Below the pieces are notes generated by a model. That model did no database searches and was not told the DNA's origin. It was given only the letters and a program-made list of their open reading frames with translations. From the NCBI RefSeq assembly GCF_947172395.1, contig NC_069102.1, positions 11,618,250-11,682,249 of the forward strand: a stretch of DNA of 64,000 nucleotides. Reading direction: 5' to 3'. Below are positions 1-11,504 of this stretch, in pieces. The first letter of the stretch is position 1. Every line of letters begins with the position of its first letter. The position numbers and the translations under genes were made by a program. Origin of the DNA: Bicyclus anynana. Its lineage: Eukaryota > Arthropoda > Insecta > Lepidoptera > Nymphalidae.

Positions 1-56
1 ATCCAAAAAATATCCAAACAAACATTCACACAAACTTTCGCATTTATAATAGTAGG
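1..56 (-). mobile_element. Helitron-like fragment
   Basis: The ACTTTCGCATTTATAATAGT text is the 5' end of the Helitron-like family seen complete at 57662-57872 and 19732-20094. The copy is cut by the window edge. Confidence 0.5.
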
Positions 57-567
57 ATATCTTATATACTCGGAAGTATACTTAAATGTTATTAATATAT
101 GTTTAATTCACGAGACGTGAGATTTTCAATATTTTATATTGTTTTATTAGTATCTCTTGAATGAACAAGGGACCCATCTATGGCGTTAAGTGAAAAACCG
201 TTGGCGTTAGATTTTTTTTCGTGATTGTGTAAGGGCAGTTGGCTCCTTAATTGGTACTCAACGTAACCGGGAGGTCTGGACGAGTGCAGAAGCATCGCAT
301 GATGGGGCTGGAAGGCAGAAGCAGAAGAGATGGTCGGAACGACTCTCTAAGGGCGTCTCTTCTAAGCGTTAGCAGAGCTAGCTTTCTGTAGGACACGTTG
401 TGTTAGGAATACGTGGTTTAATGCGCTCGTTAATCTATATGTTTCAATTTGGAGTTCTGCCTATAGCTAAATGAGACAGAAATATTGCTTGGTGGCAGAA
501 AATAGTATGGTGGCATTACATCCCTGGAGCTCTGGCTCAATAGCTCTTCTATTAGTGACCATGTACG

Positions 568-846
568 TTATCAACTCATATTCGGCTCACTACTGAGCAC
601 GAGTCTCCTCTTTGAATGAGAGGGGTTAGGTCTTAGTCCGCCACACTGACCCAATGCGGATTGGCAGACTTCACACATCTCTGGTATGTAGGTTTCCTCA
701 CGATGTTTTCCTTCACCGTTTGAGACACGTGATATTTAATTTCTTAAAATGCACATAACTAAAATTGGAGGTGCATGCCCCGGACCGGATTTGAACCCAC
801 ACGCTCCGGAATCGGAGGCAGAGGTCATATTCATTGGGTTATAATA
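568..846 (-). mobile_element. SINE-A, near full length
   Basis: Member of the most frequent family here. The consensus, on its own strand, runs from a tRNA-like head (A box TAGCCCAGTGG, B box GGTTCGAATCC) through CTCCAACTTTTCAG, GTGTCTCAAACGGTGAAGG and AATCCGCATTGGGCCAGCG to CGAATATGGGTTGATAATG and GAT repeats, about 290 bp. In this copy the B box is changed to GGTTCAAATCC and the A box is worn. Confidence 0.8.
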
Positions 847-1699
847 GGTTAAAAATTGCCAATAATTTAATAGAAGCACTTGGGGTTTTGTCCTAAATGC
901 AGATTGCCAAAAATTCAGATTCAGATTGCGCTGACCTTCGTTAGAAACGGCACTAAAAAAGAAAAAATATAAAGAAAACCTAATCACCTTTCTAATAAAA
1001 ATACGATAACAGTATTCCAGACACGTAAAAAGAATAAAAAATATCGATCACAGTATATTTTCAATTCGGCAGTATTCTCGCAGGGACAACGTGGAACAAA
1101 CCATTTCAGCGAAAATAAAGGTATCGAATGTAAATATTCGAAAACAGCAAGATTTTGTAAATTATAATTTCATAGATTTTTGTTGCTTGAACGAGTAAAT
1201 CGTTTATGCCGAAATCAGATTGAGCCGAATTCGGAGAAGGACCGATTTATCTAGATTAATTTTACAGATATTATACAATGATAAAATATAAAGATGTAAA
1301 CGGGTCATAAACGTCAAATTTGTTGCGGTATTATTACTTTTAGCTGGAAAATTTTAACATAAAACCCAGACGCAAAAACTTGGTTTTTGAGGAATAACAT
1401 TTGCTTAAGGTACCTACTAAGTGCAAAAAAGTTTTCATCTTCAGCGGACACCTGCGACTTAGTCCGTGTGGAGATCAATGTAAACTTTCAACCTTTGATT
1501 TTATAAATTCTTGAATCACATTATATTTCGTATTTTTTTATGAATTATGAACAAAATTTTAAAACTTTAACTCTTTGAATAAAGGACTTTCCTTACAAAC
1601 TTTAAACCCCTAGTGAACCCTTTCTATTTTCATTTTAGGGTCAAAAGTACTCTACGTTTTGCTCCAAAGTCCCATTTACCATTATACCTAAATTCATAT

Positions 1700-1796
1700 T
1701 GATCGGTTCAGACGTTTAGTCGTGAAAAGGTAACAGACAGACAGACAGATACACAGACAGACTTATATTCGTATTTATAATATTAGTGTAGAAGTG
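1700..1796 (-). mobile_element. Helitron-like 5' end with CAGA repeats
   Basis: An ACAGACAGACAGACAGA run followed by TTCGTATTTATAATATTAGT, the common 5' end of this family group on the minus strand. Confidence 0.45.
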
Positions 1797-1900
1797 TAGA
1801 TTATAGGGTATTATTCCAACCTGCTGGAGTCTGGATTATTGTTGTACCTACTCCACAGTCTTTTCCGACGAGTTGGAAGGGAACACAAATATTGGTCATA

Positions 1901-2097
1901 CTAATTGATGTTGCGCGGTTTCACCCGCGTAGTTCCTGTTCCCGTAGGAATACGGGGATAATATATAGCCTTCCTCGATAAATGGGCTATCTAACACTGA
2001 CAGAATTTTTCAAATCGGACCAGTAGTTCCTGAGATTAGCGCGTTCAATCAAACATACAAACAAACAAGCTCTTCAGCTTTATAATATTAGTATAGA
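1901..2097 (-). mobile_element. Helitron-like element
   Basis: Minus-strand TCTATACTAATATTATAAAG start (2097), core GGTCCGATTTGAAAAATTC and ATTCCTACGGGAACAGG, worn end at 1901. Same type as 5010-5205. Confidence 0.65.
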
Positions 2098-2606
2098 TTT
2101 AAAAGATACGGAAAATAACTATTAAACAAAAATCATGTCCATAATACTAAGTTTGATAATAACAAATTGCTCTTCGCTGTGTTTCAGCGAACATACGCCT
2201 GCATTTCCAAGTGAGCGTTGATCCTAGGACTTTCTAGATTTAATTCCACCCTCTAAACCGTTGTGCTATTGAGGATTTACTGGTTTTATTGTATTGTCCT
2301 CGTTTTGTTTATACTTTGTAAATATTTTCCACAGCCTCGAACTTTATCCTTTAGTACGGGCATTCTGGGAATCTGCCGCCGGCGAAGGTTCCCTTTCGAC
2401 CCTAAGGGTGGATGCATAATTGTAACACGCCACGTCACATAACCTTCGAAGTTGTACTATTAGTACATATTTAGTATATTTCTACTTATTATTTATACTA
2501 ATGTTATAATAAGGGTAATCTAGTAATATGGATCTGCTAAACAGATTTAAAAAATACTTTAACCAACAAAAAGCCACCTTTTTTGTAAATGTCGTAACTC
2601 GTTGAA

Positions 2607-2672
2607 TTATCTTATTCCCATATTCCTACGGGAACCAGATCAACGCTAGTGAAGCCGCGAGGCTAGTTTTAA
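2607..2672 (+). mobile_element. Helitron-like 3' fragment
   Basis: CCCATATTCCTACGGGAACC to GAAGCCGCGAGGCTAGT. Only the last part of the family. Confidence 0.5.
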
Positions 2673-3542
2673 AATAAAAAGAGGTTTTAATTCTCTTTTG
2701 AATTCAATTCTCGTTTCAAATTCCAATTCAACAGTGTCTATTTCAAGTAGGGAATGCCTTGTTGGTCCGTGGTTAGCCTACGTAGTTTTGGGTCAAAAAG
2801 TCTTTGAGTCCTTCGAGAGGCTTCAAAACATTAATAAGTATGTTTTAGTTTTTCAAAGACATACTCAGTGAAAGTTCTCAGCCCGGAGAATTGGTGGTGT
2901 TACATCAGAGAGCACGTTAAGCTACCGGTCCCAATTATTATCATTTAAATACAAATTTAAACATTGAATGTGACGCGACGGGTAGTAGCGACAGTGATAC
3001 TACCATCATTTTTTGGCAGAAGAAACACCTCGAGCAGGTCCCAGGACTTGTGACTTCAGGAGCAGGCATAAGGGATCCCTTGTTTAGTGTTGGCATGTAA
3101 CTGATTTATGATAAACAATAATTTCAACACGAAACGTTATTGCACAAAATCAATAACGCGACTGGCAGCGTGACGGTCTCTACGCTGCCTAACAAACAAC
3201 TGAGCTCAAGTCATCAAAATACCCTTTTATTTATACCAACACTGATATTTTATTTATACCACAATAACATAAATAATGAATGTTTTCGAGGATGAAACAT
3301 GAAAGAGGATTTCGCTGACTCAAACCAAAGTGTGTCAGTGTCTTTACAGTAGATGATACCTATCTTTGAAATATGCCAAATGGAAAACATTTTACGTGTG
3401 GCAAAATAAAATTCTATATAGAATTCCCTGTGATTTTTTTACGTACTTTTAGTAAATTGGAGTCTCAACGCGATTTCAAGTTGATAGGATTGAATATCAC
3501 AATGGTAAACTTGAACAAATATGTCGTTGTTGTACAGAGCAA
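2673..3542. other. No gene recognised
   Basis: AT-rich DNA without a supported gene or known repeat. A 63-codon frame at 3373-3564 runs into the SINE-A head and has no family signature. Confidence 0.4.
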
Positions 3543-3617
3543 TAGAGCCGTGATAGACCAGTAGATATGACCTCTACCTTCTATTCGGAGAGCGTAGATT
3601 CGAATCCGGTCCAGCAG
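3543..3617 (+). mobile_element. SINE-A head, split from its body
   Basis: tRNA-like head with GATAGACCAGTAG and GATTCGAATCCGGTCC. The body resumes at about 4070. The 450 bp between are not SINE, so this copy appears to be interrupted. Confidence 0.65.
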
Positions 3618-3619
3618 CC

Positions 3620-4069
3620 TTAGCCAAGTTGAAATGCTTGTAATCTAAACGATGACGAAGATTGCCTACGCTTCGACTTATATCGATCGCTCATTCTACA
3701 GCGTGAATAGAAAATACATAATAAATTTATTAAAATTATGTAACGCGTAATCAAGCAAAACATTGTTAAACTACACTTCTGTATTCGATCAGCTATTTGA
3801 TAGACGGCCATTTTGTAGATTTAAGCGATCGTCTGCGCATCGTCAATGAACTTCGACTTTGAATCGTAAGGGCTTGTCAAACTTAGCAACTTGGCTACCA
3901 ATTAGCGATCTCTATTTTTATATTGTACTAGGAACGAATAGATATCGTGGTAAATATGGCTACGACTTCTCTATTCGTTGCGTCGATCACGCGACATATC
4001 GATATCGAACTTTGACCCCTATACATTTTTAAGTGGTGAGCGTTTTCGATCGTAGAAAGTCAACGGAAG
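3620..4069. other. Unknown DNA interrupting a SINE-A copy
   Basis: About 450 bp with several ATCGATCG-type motifs (for example 3692 and 4048) and TTTCGATCGTAGAAAG near the right end, which resembles the end of the intron-5 palindromic element at 57024-57041. No gene seen. Probably a non-autonomous transposon. Confidence 0.35.
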
Positions 4070-4313
4070 GGCATTCACTTCCAACTTTTCAGTTATGTGT
4101 ATTTTAAGAAATTAAATAACACGTGTCTCAAACGGTGAAGGAAAAACATCGCGCGAAGACCTGCATACTTGAGTGTTTTCTTAATTCTCTACGTGTGTGA
4201 AGTCTGCTAACACGCATTGGGCCAGCGTGGTGAACTATTGGCCTTACTCCTTTAATTCTGAGAAGAGGCTCGTGCTCAGTAGCAAGCCGAAAATGGGTTG
4301 CTAATGACAAAGT
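4070..4313 (+). mobile_element. SINE-A body and tail
   Basis: Continues the family sequence from CTTCCAACTTTTCAG to GCCGAAAATGGGTTGCTAATG. Pairs with the head at 3543-3617. Confidence 0.7.
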
Positions 4314-4485
4314 TATTGACCACCTATGTAGGTGCTGACAGAGATAATAGTTTGTGGCGCCCCTTGCTTGAAGAAACATAATCCGTTTAGGTCATCACCC
4401 TGGCGCTATCTATCACTTTAATTTCTTTAATATTTTAAACGACTTCTTCGTTTTTTTACGATTTTATTTTAAACGACTAGTTTGT

Positions 4486-4700
4486 TATTCTATACTTATA
4501 TTATATCTAGGCGGTGATTAGTGATCGGTACTGATGCCAAAAATGCAATCAGTAAAAATTTTGTGTCTGTCTGTATGTTCGTTATAGAAACAAAAAGTAC
4601 TCGACGGATTTTAACGAAACTTAGTACACAATTATTCTTCATACTCCTGAGCATAAGAGCAGAGCAGTGAAGGGAAATGTTGGGAAATAGTATGAAGAAA
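4486..4700 (+). mobile_element. Helitron-like fragment, long-subfamily
   Basis: GTGATTAGTGATCGGTACTG, ATGCAATCAGTAAAAATTTT and GGATTTTAACGAAACTTAG match the left part of 48225-48674. The 3' end is missing. Confidence 0.55.
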
Positions 4701-5009
4701 TGTTGTTAGTAATATAATTATAAAATGTTTGCTTATAAAATTATTGTACAAATGTAAATTTTAAATGGTGAAATTGTCATTTGAATTAATTTAATAACAC
4801 ATACTTAATAAATAATTTGCTAATTGCCAAATTGGCAAGATACATTTACCACCTACATCTACCGACCACCTGTATATATATATATCATGCATGTATCTGC
4901 AAATAAATAAATTTATTGATTGAAAACGAGAGAAGTTACTCCATTTTTCCAGCAATATTACTGTAAGGGCTGGATTAACGAGGTCTAAGGACGGACGAAG
5001 TCTTGTAAA

Positions 5010-5205
5010 TCTATACTAGTATTATAAAGCTGAAGAGTTTGTTTGTTTGATTGAACGTGCTAATCTCAGGAACTACTGGTCCGATTTGAAAAATTCTTTT
5101 AGTGTTATATAGCCCATTTATCGAGGAAGGCTATAGACTATATATTATCCCCATATTCCTACGGGAACGGGAACCACGCGAGTGAAACCGCGCAGCATCA
5201 GCTAG
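5010..5205 (+). mobile_element. Helitron-like element, complete, 196 bp
   Basis: Begins TCTATACTAGTATTATAAAG after an A and ends CAGCTAG before a T, matching the TC...CTRR ends and A/T insertion of Helitrons. A short CGCG-containing stem precedes the end. Non-autonomous, no ORF. Related to 1901-2097 and 34008-34116. Confidence 0.7.
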
Positions 5206-5934
5206 TATTAAATATATTCTAATGATTTGTTAATGTAGACTATTTTACGATTAAGCTTAGTAATTCGGTTTTTGAAGAGACCCTATCAACAAACGTGCTC
5301 AATTTCATACATAGTAGCCAGTAGCTATACGAATATGTTGTAGCGTAATTTGATTTGGAACACATTCCTTTACACATAACTTGAGATATATAATATCGTT
5401 AGGCGCCACGCGGTTTGGTAATGTCAGACATATATTACGTTAGACATATACTCGTATCTATGTTGTACGTATCCTTTGTTACGGGCTTTACTCGTTTTCC
5501 TTATTTTTCTGAACGAAGATACGAGTGAATAGGAAAATACGATGCGAATGGGTATTACTAGTTATAGAATAATTGTCTGTGGTTAGATTGTTGTGGTTCA
5601 GTTCTTTTAGTCTGATTTACATGTGCTCTTTAGTACAAAAAAAGTTCTCCGTCTCATAAAAAAATGGTTGAGGTGTCATTCTATTTGGAATTGAATGTAG
5701 ATAGTTTTTCTAAAAAAATTGAAGGCCATCTTGCAAAATTTGCAAAAGTTATAAACAATTTCAATTCAAACATTAAGAATTCACAAACTAGAAAAACTTT
5801 CTTGAACTGTTTTGACACGATCTTATAAAATATGTTTGTACATAAGGCTCCAAAAAGAACTAGGTACTAATATTTCTAAATAGGTAGCTAAGTAAAAATA
5901 TTTTTTCATAAAAACAGAGCATCGGGAAATATAG

Positions 5935-6165
5935 TAATGCGCTGGCCCAATGCGGATTGGCAGACTTCAGACACTTCAATTGCGAAAATTCTCTGGTATG
6001 CAGGTTTTCTTATCATGTTTTTCCTTCACCGTTTTAGGCACGTGCTATTTAATTTCTTAAAATGCACACAACTGAAAAGTTGGAGGTGCATGCCCCGGAC
6101 CGGATTCGAACCCACACCCTCCGGAATCGGAGGCAGACGTCATATCCACTGGGCTATCACGGCTC
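5935..6165 (-). mobile_element. SINE-A, tail truncated
   Basis: Intact head (GAGCCGTGATAGCCCAGTGG on the minus strand, ending at 6165) and body. The last 60 or so bases of the family are missing at the left. Confidence 0.8.
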
Positions 6166-6564
6166 ACGTACATGTATGACATAACATAATATAATTCACG
6201 TGTGTATTAATATGAAAATAAAAAACAATGCTAATACAGGCTAAAACAAAAGTCTACCTATATGAAAATCATTTTCCCAAAATGTTTTATGAAAAGAAAA
6301 TGAGGAAATAAACAGACAACCAAAAATTTAAAAAAAAATCAAAGCACTCACGTGCGTAATTAAAAAGAGAGCTGAAACACGGGTGATACATCATACATCA
6401 TAAACTGTGGCATGCTATTAAATTGATTAAAGCAATGCTGAATGAAGGAACAAGCAAGTAACTTGTCTAAGTTATACAATAGAATCAAGCTTTACCTAAC
6501 GAAAGTATGTAAAAGTAATACTTTCTGTCGACACTAAATTCCACTACCATTCACTACCCTAATA

Positions 6565-6760
6565 TATAATAGAATAGAATAGAATATATTTTTATTTGTC
6601 CACACACAAGTAATAAAAGAAACAAACAGAAAATACAAAAACCTATATGGTCGTGGACAAAAAAGGCATCCACCTCAGCACGATGCCACAGCGAGCTATG
6701 GTGCTGGTTTTCAGGTGAAACCTTTTGTGTTCACGGACGTGTCTACGACTGTAATAATAT
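6565..6760 (-). repeat. Probable retroposon 3' end with AATAG repeats
   Basis: A short (AATAG) tandem run at 6567-6587 and ATATTTTTATTTG lead into CATCCACCTCAGCACGATGC and GGTTTTCAGGTGAAACC. The layout suggests a minus-strand element with a simple-repeat tail. Family not recognised. Confidence 0.35.
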
Positions 6761-6775
6761 CAACTCATAACCTCC

Positions 6776-6948
6776 CCATATGTGGAATGGCGACCCCGCA
6801 CTAGAAAGCGAAGTGTTGGTCGACCCCCCACCAGGTGGACTGACGACATCAAGCGAGTCACAGGGATTCGTTGGATGCAGGCCCTACAAAAGGCCTATGT
6901 CCTGCAGTGGACTACCATCGGCTGATATGATGATGATGATGAATACCT
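6776..6948 (+). mobile_element. RTE-type LINE 3' end, copy 1
   Basis: Family text GGAATGGCGACCCCGCACTA, CAGGTGGACTGACGACATCA, CCTGCAGTGGACT and CATCGGCTGATATGATGATG encodes the C-terminal tail of an RTE-like LINE protein and ends in the ATG-repeat tail typical of RTE elements. A block between GGATGCAGG and CCCTACAAAAGG is deleted. Confidence 0.7.
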
Positions 6949-6965
6949 CCACTCATCCTTCTAAG

Positions 6966-7262
6966 GAGCCGTGATAGCCCAGTGGATATGACCTCTGCCT
7001 CCGATTCCGGAGGGTGTGGGTTCGAATCCGGTCCGGGGCATGAACCTCCAACTTTTCAGTTGTGTGCATTTTAAGAAATTAAATATCACGTGTCTCAAAC
7101 GGTGATGGAAAAACATCGTGAGGAAACCTGCAATACCAGAGAATTTTTTTAATTCTCTGCGTGCGTGAAGTCTGCCAATCCGCATTGGGCCAGCGTGGTG
7201 GACTATTGGCCTAACCCCTCTCATTCTGAGAGGAGACTCGAGCAGCAGCAGTGAGTCGAATA
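6966..7262 (+). mobile_element. SINE-A, interrupted near its 3' end
   Basis: Well-preserved head and body. The tail is broken after GCAGTGAGTCGAATAT by a LINE fragment and resumes at 7556-7597 with the same 16 bases, the target duplication of the LINE. Confidence 0.85.
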
Positions 7263-7555
7263 TTTACTTACTTCTTACTTCCTTCGGCGCTACAACCCTT
7301 TGTGGGTCTTGGCCTCCTCTACCACTTTTCTCCATCCACTTCTATTCCTTGCATTTCTTTCCCACGCAGATAATTTTTCCATTTTTTGCAGGTCCTCTTT
7401 AACACAATCTAGCCATCTTTTTTAGGTCTTCCTTTTAATCTTTTTACCTTTTTTGGCCTCCATTTTGTCATCACTTTAGGCCCTCTAGTATTTGACATAC
7501 TCTCTACGTGCCCTAGCCACTGAAGACTTTGGGCTTCTGTGGCTAGGGCACGTAG
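7263..7555 (-). mobile_element. 5'-truncated LINE inserted in SINE-A
   Basis: On the minus strand it encodes the C-terminal tail of a LINE reverse transcriptase (WLGHVERMS, KVMTKWRP, KGRPKK, a frameshift, then RWLDCVKEDL and SAWERNARNRSGWR). It ends in a TAAG-rich 3' terminus. It is flanked by a 16-bp direct repeat GCAGTGAGTCGAATAT. The 5' end folds back (see findings). Confidence 0.8.
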
Positions 7556-8027
7556 TGCAGTGAGTCGAATATGGGTTGATAATGATGATGATGATCCTTC
7601 TAAGAAGGCTCAAAGTCACTAAGCAGGCAATGGAAAAACCTGAAACCTGAATTATAAATTTCGAGTTAACAGTTCAAAGGTAAAGCCGCAATCATTTCCC
7701 AGTAATGAATCCCTTTTTCATAATACGATTAATATTATACGAGCCCGTATGCAAACCTCTCTTTGAAGTGTAGAAAGTTTAGTACAACACAAACAAAATA
7801 ACTTTATTAGAAGTTAGATACAATTAGCGTTGATGTGTCTGGATAATCAACTAACTGTTTCCACGATCCTTCGTGTAAACACCGAATTCACTGATTAAGC
7901 ATACCTAGTATACAATAGTAAAAGAGCTGTTGTCCATTGAACTGCGTAAGCGATGCTAATCAGTGAAGTTTCAGTTAAATTATTAAGAAAAAAGACTGTA
8001 GGGAAAATTTTCTGGCCTTTAAATCCT

Positions 8028-8220
8028 TCCCTGATTTCACCCTACCGGCAAGACGTACCGCCAAGCGATTTAGCGTTCCGGTACGATGTCGTGTAGAAAC
8101 CGAAATGGGTGTGGATTTTCATCCTACGCCTAACAAATTAACCTGTTTAAATCTTAAATTGCATCATCACTTACCATCATTTGATAATTAAGGGTTAACT
8201 TGTATAGAATAAAAAAAAAT
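8028..8220 (+). mobile_element. SINE-B, 5' truncated
   Basis: Second abundant family. Its consensus has a tRNA-like head (GGCGCAGTGG, GGTTCGATCCC), then CAGGTCTGGCTGG, ACCACCCTACCGG, GCGATTTAGCGTTCCGG, GTGGATTTTCATCC, CATCATCACTTACCATCAGG and an A-rich end, about 310 bp. This copy starts at CACCCTACCGGCAAGACG. Confidence 0.75.
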
Positions 8221-9097
8221 ATTTTTATGACGCAGTGATCGCTGCTGTACACGATTTTTTAAGGTATCAGGACGAAGACGTTTTTCGAAAATAAATTTTA
8301 TATTTAGAGAAAATATAAGCCAAGTATGTACTCCTAACTGACTACGTTGAAAAATAAAATAACATTTAATAAAAGATAAATGCATCTTAGTCATTCTCAC
8401 TACTTAATGAAAACTATTAATTAACCGTATCTGAAATATTTGAGAAAATTACATCTTATTGATCTTACAATACATCTTTTACAAGACACCCTTTACAAGC
8501 AAGGCAATCCGGATGCCGATATCAAAGCAAAAAATAATGATTTTACCTTTTATAAAACGGTTATAAACAGTTCGCTTCGCTGAGGTGATGGAAGACGGCC
8601 ATATACTATCAACGTCTACATTTCTAGAGGAAACCAATATTGTGTAATACATAGCAACTGTATTAAATACCTAATTTACTTAACTGCTCCGTTCGTCCTG
8701 TAGGCATAGCCTCTGTGATCCAGTGGTTGACCTGTTTAGATAAGGATCACGAAGTCCTGGGTTATATTAGACTTTGGTCTATTCGGGTTATAAAAATACT
8801 GATTACAAGAAATTGTAACCACTACCAAACGCAAACAACTTCTGTTAAAATATCTTCGAGAATTTATTGTAACACATTATGTTTATAATTAACCGATAAT
8901 AAACCGATAAACCATTTAATAAAAATGAAACCTAGCTACTAGTTAGGCCGATTTATCACCCCCTAAACCGATTTCAGACTAAAGTTCATTAAAATCGTTT
9001 GAGGCGGTATCGAGATTCAGATTTTGTTATATACATATCTACTCGTGCAATATTCTTAGACAAGAACTGGTCGTTTACACATGTAACATATATAGGT
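8221..9097. other. No gene recognised
   Basis: Apart from a possible worn SINE head at 8706-8800 nothing is recognised. Confidence 0.4.
8706..8800 (+). mobile_element. Worn tRNA-headed SINE, possible
   Basis: GCCTCTGTGATCCAGTGGTT resembles an A box and AGTCCTGGGTTATATTAGA a decayed B box. No full copy in the window to compare with. Confidence 0.35.
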
Positions 9098-9308
9098 ATT
9101 ATATATACTAATATTTTAAAGAGGTAAAGTTTGTCTTATTATAAGTGGTAATGTCTGAATCTGAACTACTACTGAATCAATTTTGAAAATTCTTTTACCA
9201 CTAGCCACGTTATTTGTGAGTTTCATAGGCTACATTTTATCCCCGTATTCTCACGGGAACGGGAACTACGCGGTTGAAACCGCGAGGCGTCTTGCATCCG
9301 ACACTAGT
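9098..9308 (+). mobile_element. Helitron-like element
   Basis: ACTAATATTTTAAAGAGGTA start, ATTCTTTTACCACTAGCCAC core, GGGAACTACGCGGTTGAAAC and GACACTAGTTAG at the end. Confidence 0.6.
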
Positions 9309-10121
9309 TAGTTAGTTAGCAAATATTCACTTTGCAGACCCAAGTTTTTTGGAGAAATTCGTTTAAAACTCTCCAAACTTTTCCGCCGTTGATGCCTTAT
9401 GGTTTTTGCCAAATATCGGAAAATAGGTCAAGTGGTCGTTGTACTAATATAAAAATCAATCGATTGCCATCGAGTTATGTAAAGTAAACCGGTGTATATC
9501 ATTTTGCGATGGTCACCGGTGTTTTGAAACTGTTAGACGGAATCGAACCTTTGCGAAAGAAGGTGTTTTATAGAATGTGTAGCATAAAAAGAACGCTGAT
9601 ATTTTTTTTATTATTATTTGACGAAGGTGCTATTCTTTAATAACGAATTACTACCATAAATAGCTTTATTTATTTTTATTAATTTATATGTTAGGGTGTA
9701 ATTGTATTATTTTTTATAAATTTAAATTTAATATATTGTGTAATTCTTAGTTTTAATATATATATTTTAATTCGTCATTCTATTGTTTTGAGTGTTAAGT
9801 ATAGATTAAATATATTTTGTTTAATGTTAGTACCTAAATATCTATCTTCTAATCTATGTATCTATTTATATTTAGGTAATCTTTAATTTGTGGTGGTACC
9901 TACAGCTATTGCAAACACTTTGAAAAAAAAACTGAAGTTTTTTGTTATACATATAAAAAACCAATAAAATTTATGAAACTATTCTTATAAAATAAGTGCC
10001 AACTTTGTATGAAAGTCTTTATTGAAAGTTTTCTGCTTTCTTTTTTTCTTAAAAAAGGGCAAAAGCCAATTATCTTACAAAATCAATGTTATCGACCTAT
10101 AGATAAGTAAGTTAATACTTT
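9309..10121. other. No gene recognised
   Basis: Very AT-rich from 9600 onward, with long A/T runs. No gene or identifiable element. Confidence 0.4.
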
Positions 10122-10155
10122 CTTACTATGTCTAATAGTTATTAGACATAGTAAG
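10122..10155. repeat. Perfect 34-bp palindrome
   Basis: CTTACTATGTCTAATA, a GT loop, then its exact reverse complement. Confidence 0.95.
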
Positions 10156-10173
10156 TTTCACTCCAAAACCTTC

Positions 10174-10417
10174 GTCAAATGTTGACTATTCAACGATCTA
10201 GCTAAAGCACTAAATATTCGTCTTTTTTCGAAATATATAATAGAAATATATAATATAATATAATAGTAAAATTTCATTGCTTATAAATTAATAGTCTTGT
10301 AAAATAATTAGTAAATATTTTAAATTACTTCGCTTTTCAAAATCTCGCCCAAGTCAATTTAAATTTTCGCTGATGTCCACTGATTTTCACTGATAACTAA
10401 TTTACCAATAATACCAA
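10174..10417 (+). repeat. Dispersed repeat pair 2, copy 1
   Basis: Shares TCAAATGTTGACTATTCAA, AAATTTCATTGCTTATAAAT and AATCTCGCCCAAGTCAATTT with 13831-14052. Copy 1 has an extra AT-rich stretch at about 10232-10262. Confidence 0.8.
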
Positions 10418-10811
10418 ATAGATACTCGAGCTTCTGAACATTATAGACAGAGAGCCAGCGACTGCCAGATATTCGTCATTTTATAAAAGGTGAAAGTTTG
10501 TCAGCTCATGCTTCTACTAAAGATAAGCTAAAGACCGTAACCAAGTATGGAATTTGGACCGTGGTGGCTTTAAGAGATAGCAGGATTTAAGGATCCAGAC
10601 CCTCCACCGTCTAAGTATAAAGTGTAATTTTTTATCAGCATAATATGAGAAACGATATCCCGATTCGCCAGACACTTGGCTTCATAGCCCTTCGCTAGAG
10701 ACCCTTGAAGTTTCAAATTAAATAGTGTTTGTCGAAGAGTTGCCGCGAAGCTAAGTGACTGGCGACTGGGAATATAATTTCTCATATTATGCCGATAAAA
10801 ATATAAAAAAT

Positions 10812-11000
10812 TAGACTTATATGATGCATCGTGAACTAAAAATTAAAACTATAATGACAGAAGTTGCACACTCAATGGAAACATATCAGAAGCGTATTCG
10901 TAAACATCCAAATCAATTGGCAAGGAACCTAATGATGAAGAAACCTGGTACAACTTTCAAAAGGCTCAAGAGACGAGCACCACAAGATGTCATGAAATAG
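10812..11000 (+). mobile_element. Jockey-group LINE C-terminal fragment
   Basis: Frame ending at 11000 reads MHRELKIKTIMTEVAHSMET, then KRIRKHPNQLARNLM and FKRLKRRAP. The HRELKIKTI and KHPN-x-LARNL motifs are typical of the C-terminal end of jockey-like LINE ORF2. Upstream sequence is not coding. Confidence 0.65.
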
Positions 11001-11504
11001 ACACTACATTATTATATTTGGGCAAATCGCTGGATTTTGCACCAAACACGCCTTAAGACAAATACTTAAAATCCCGCTGAATGTCTCACGACAGATTGCA
11101 GGAGTAATGATAGACTAATAAAAAAAAATTATGCCGAGGAAAACATAAAAACCCGATACCTCCCAAAGCCACCACGGTTCAAACACCATAATTGGCTACT
11201 ACTTATGGTAGGAGCATGAGCTGACTTTTCAGCTTTTATAAAATAGTTCGATCTCGGGTTCACCGGCTCTGAGTCTATTACGGTGTACCGAGAACAATCG
11301 ACGAGTATCTCGTTCGGGTTGCCATGGAAACGTTCTTCGTGTGGCCTAGAGACAACCACTGAGCAACTCATTCGAGCCCCAATGATTAGCTGGCCCAAGG
11401 GAGTGGAATAATTGGAAAAGCTCAGCGGGATTCTTAGAAAGCCAAAGCTTAGTGAAGTAGACACACACGTGCGTACCACAGAACTACGATACTTTTTTTT
11501 TTCT
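11001..11504. other. No host gene recognised
   Basis: A minus-strand frame at 11129-11479 (116 codons) has no recognisable motif. It lies between two LINE fragments and may be transposon-derived. Confidence 0.3.

Noticed and set aside
11129..11479. 116-codon minus frame between two LINE fragments
   Set aside because: No recognisable protein pattern; left as unassigned DNA.
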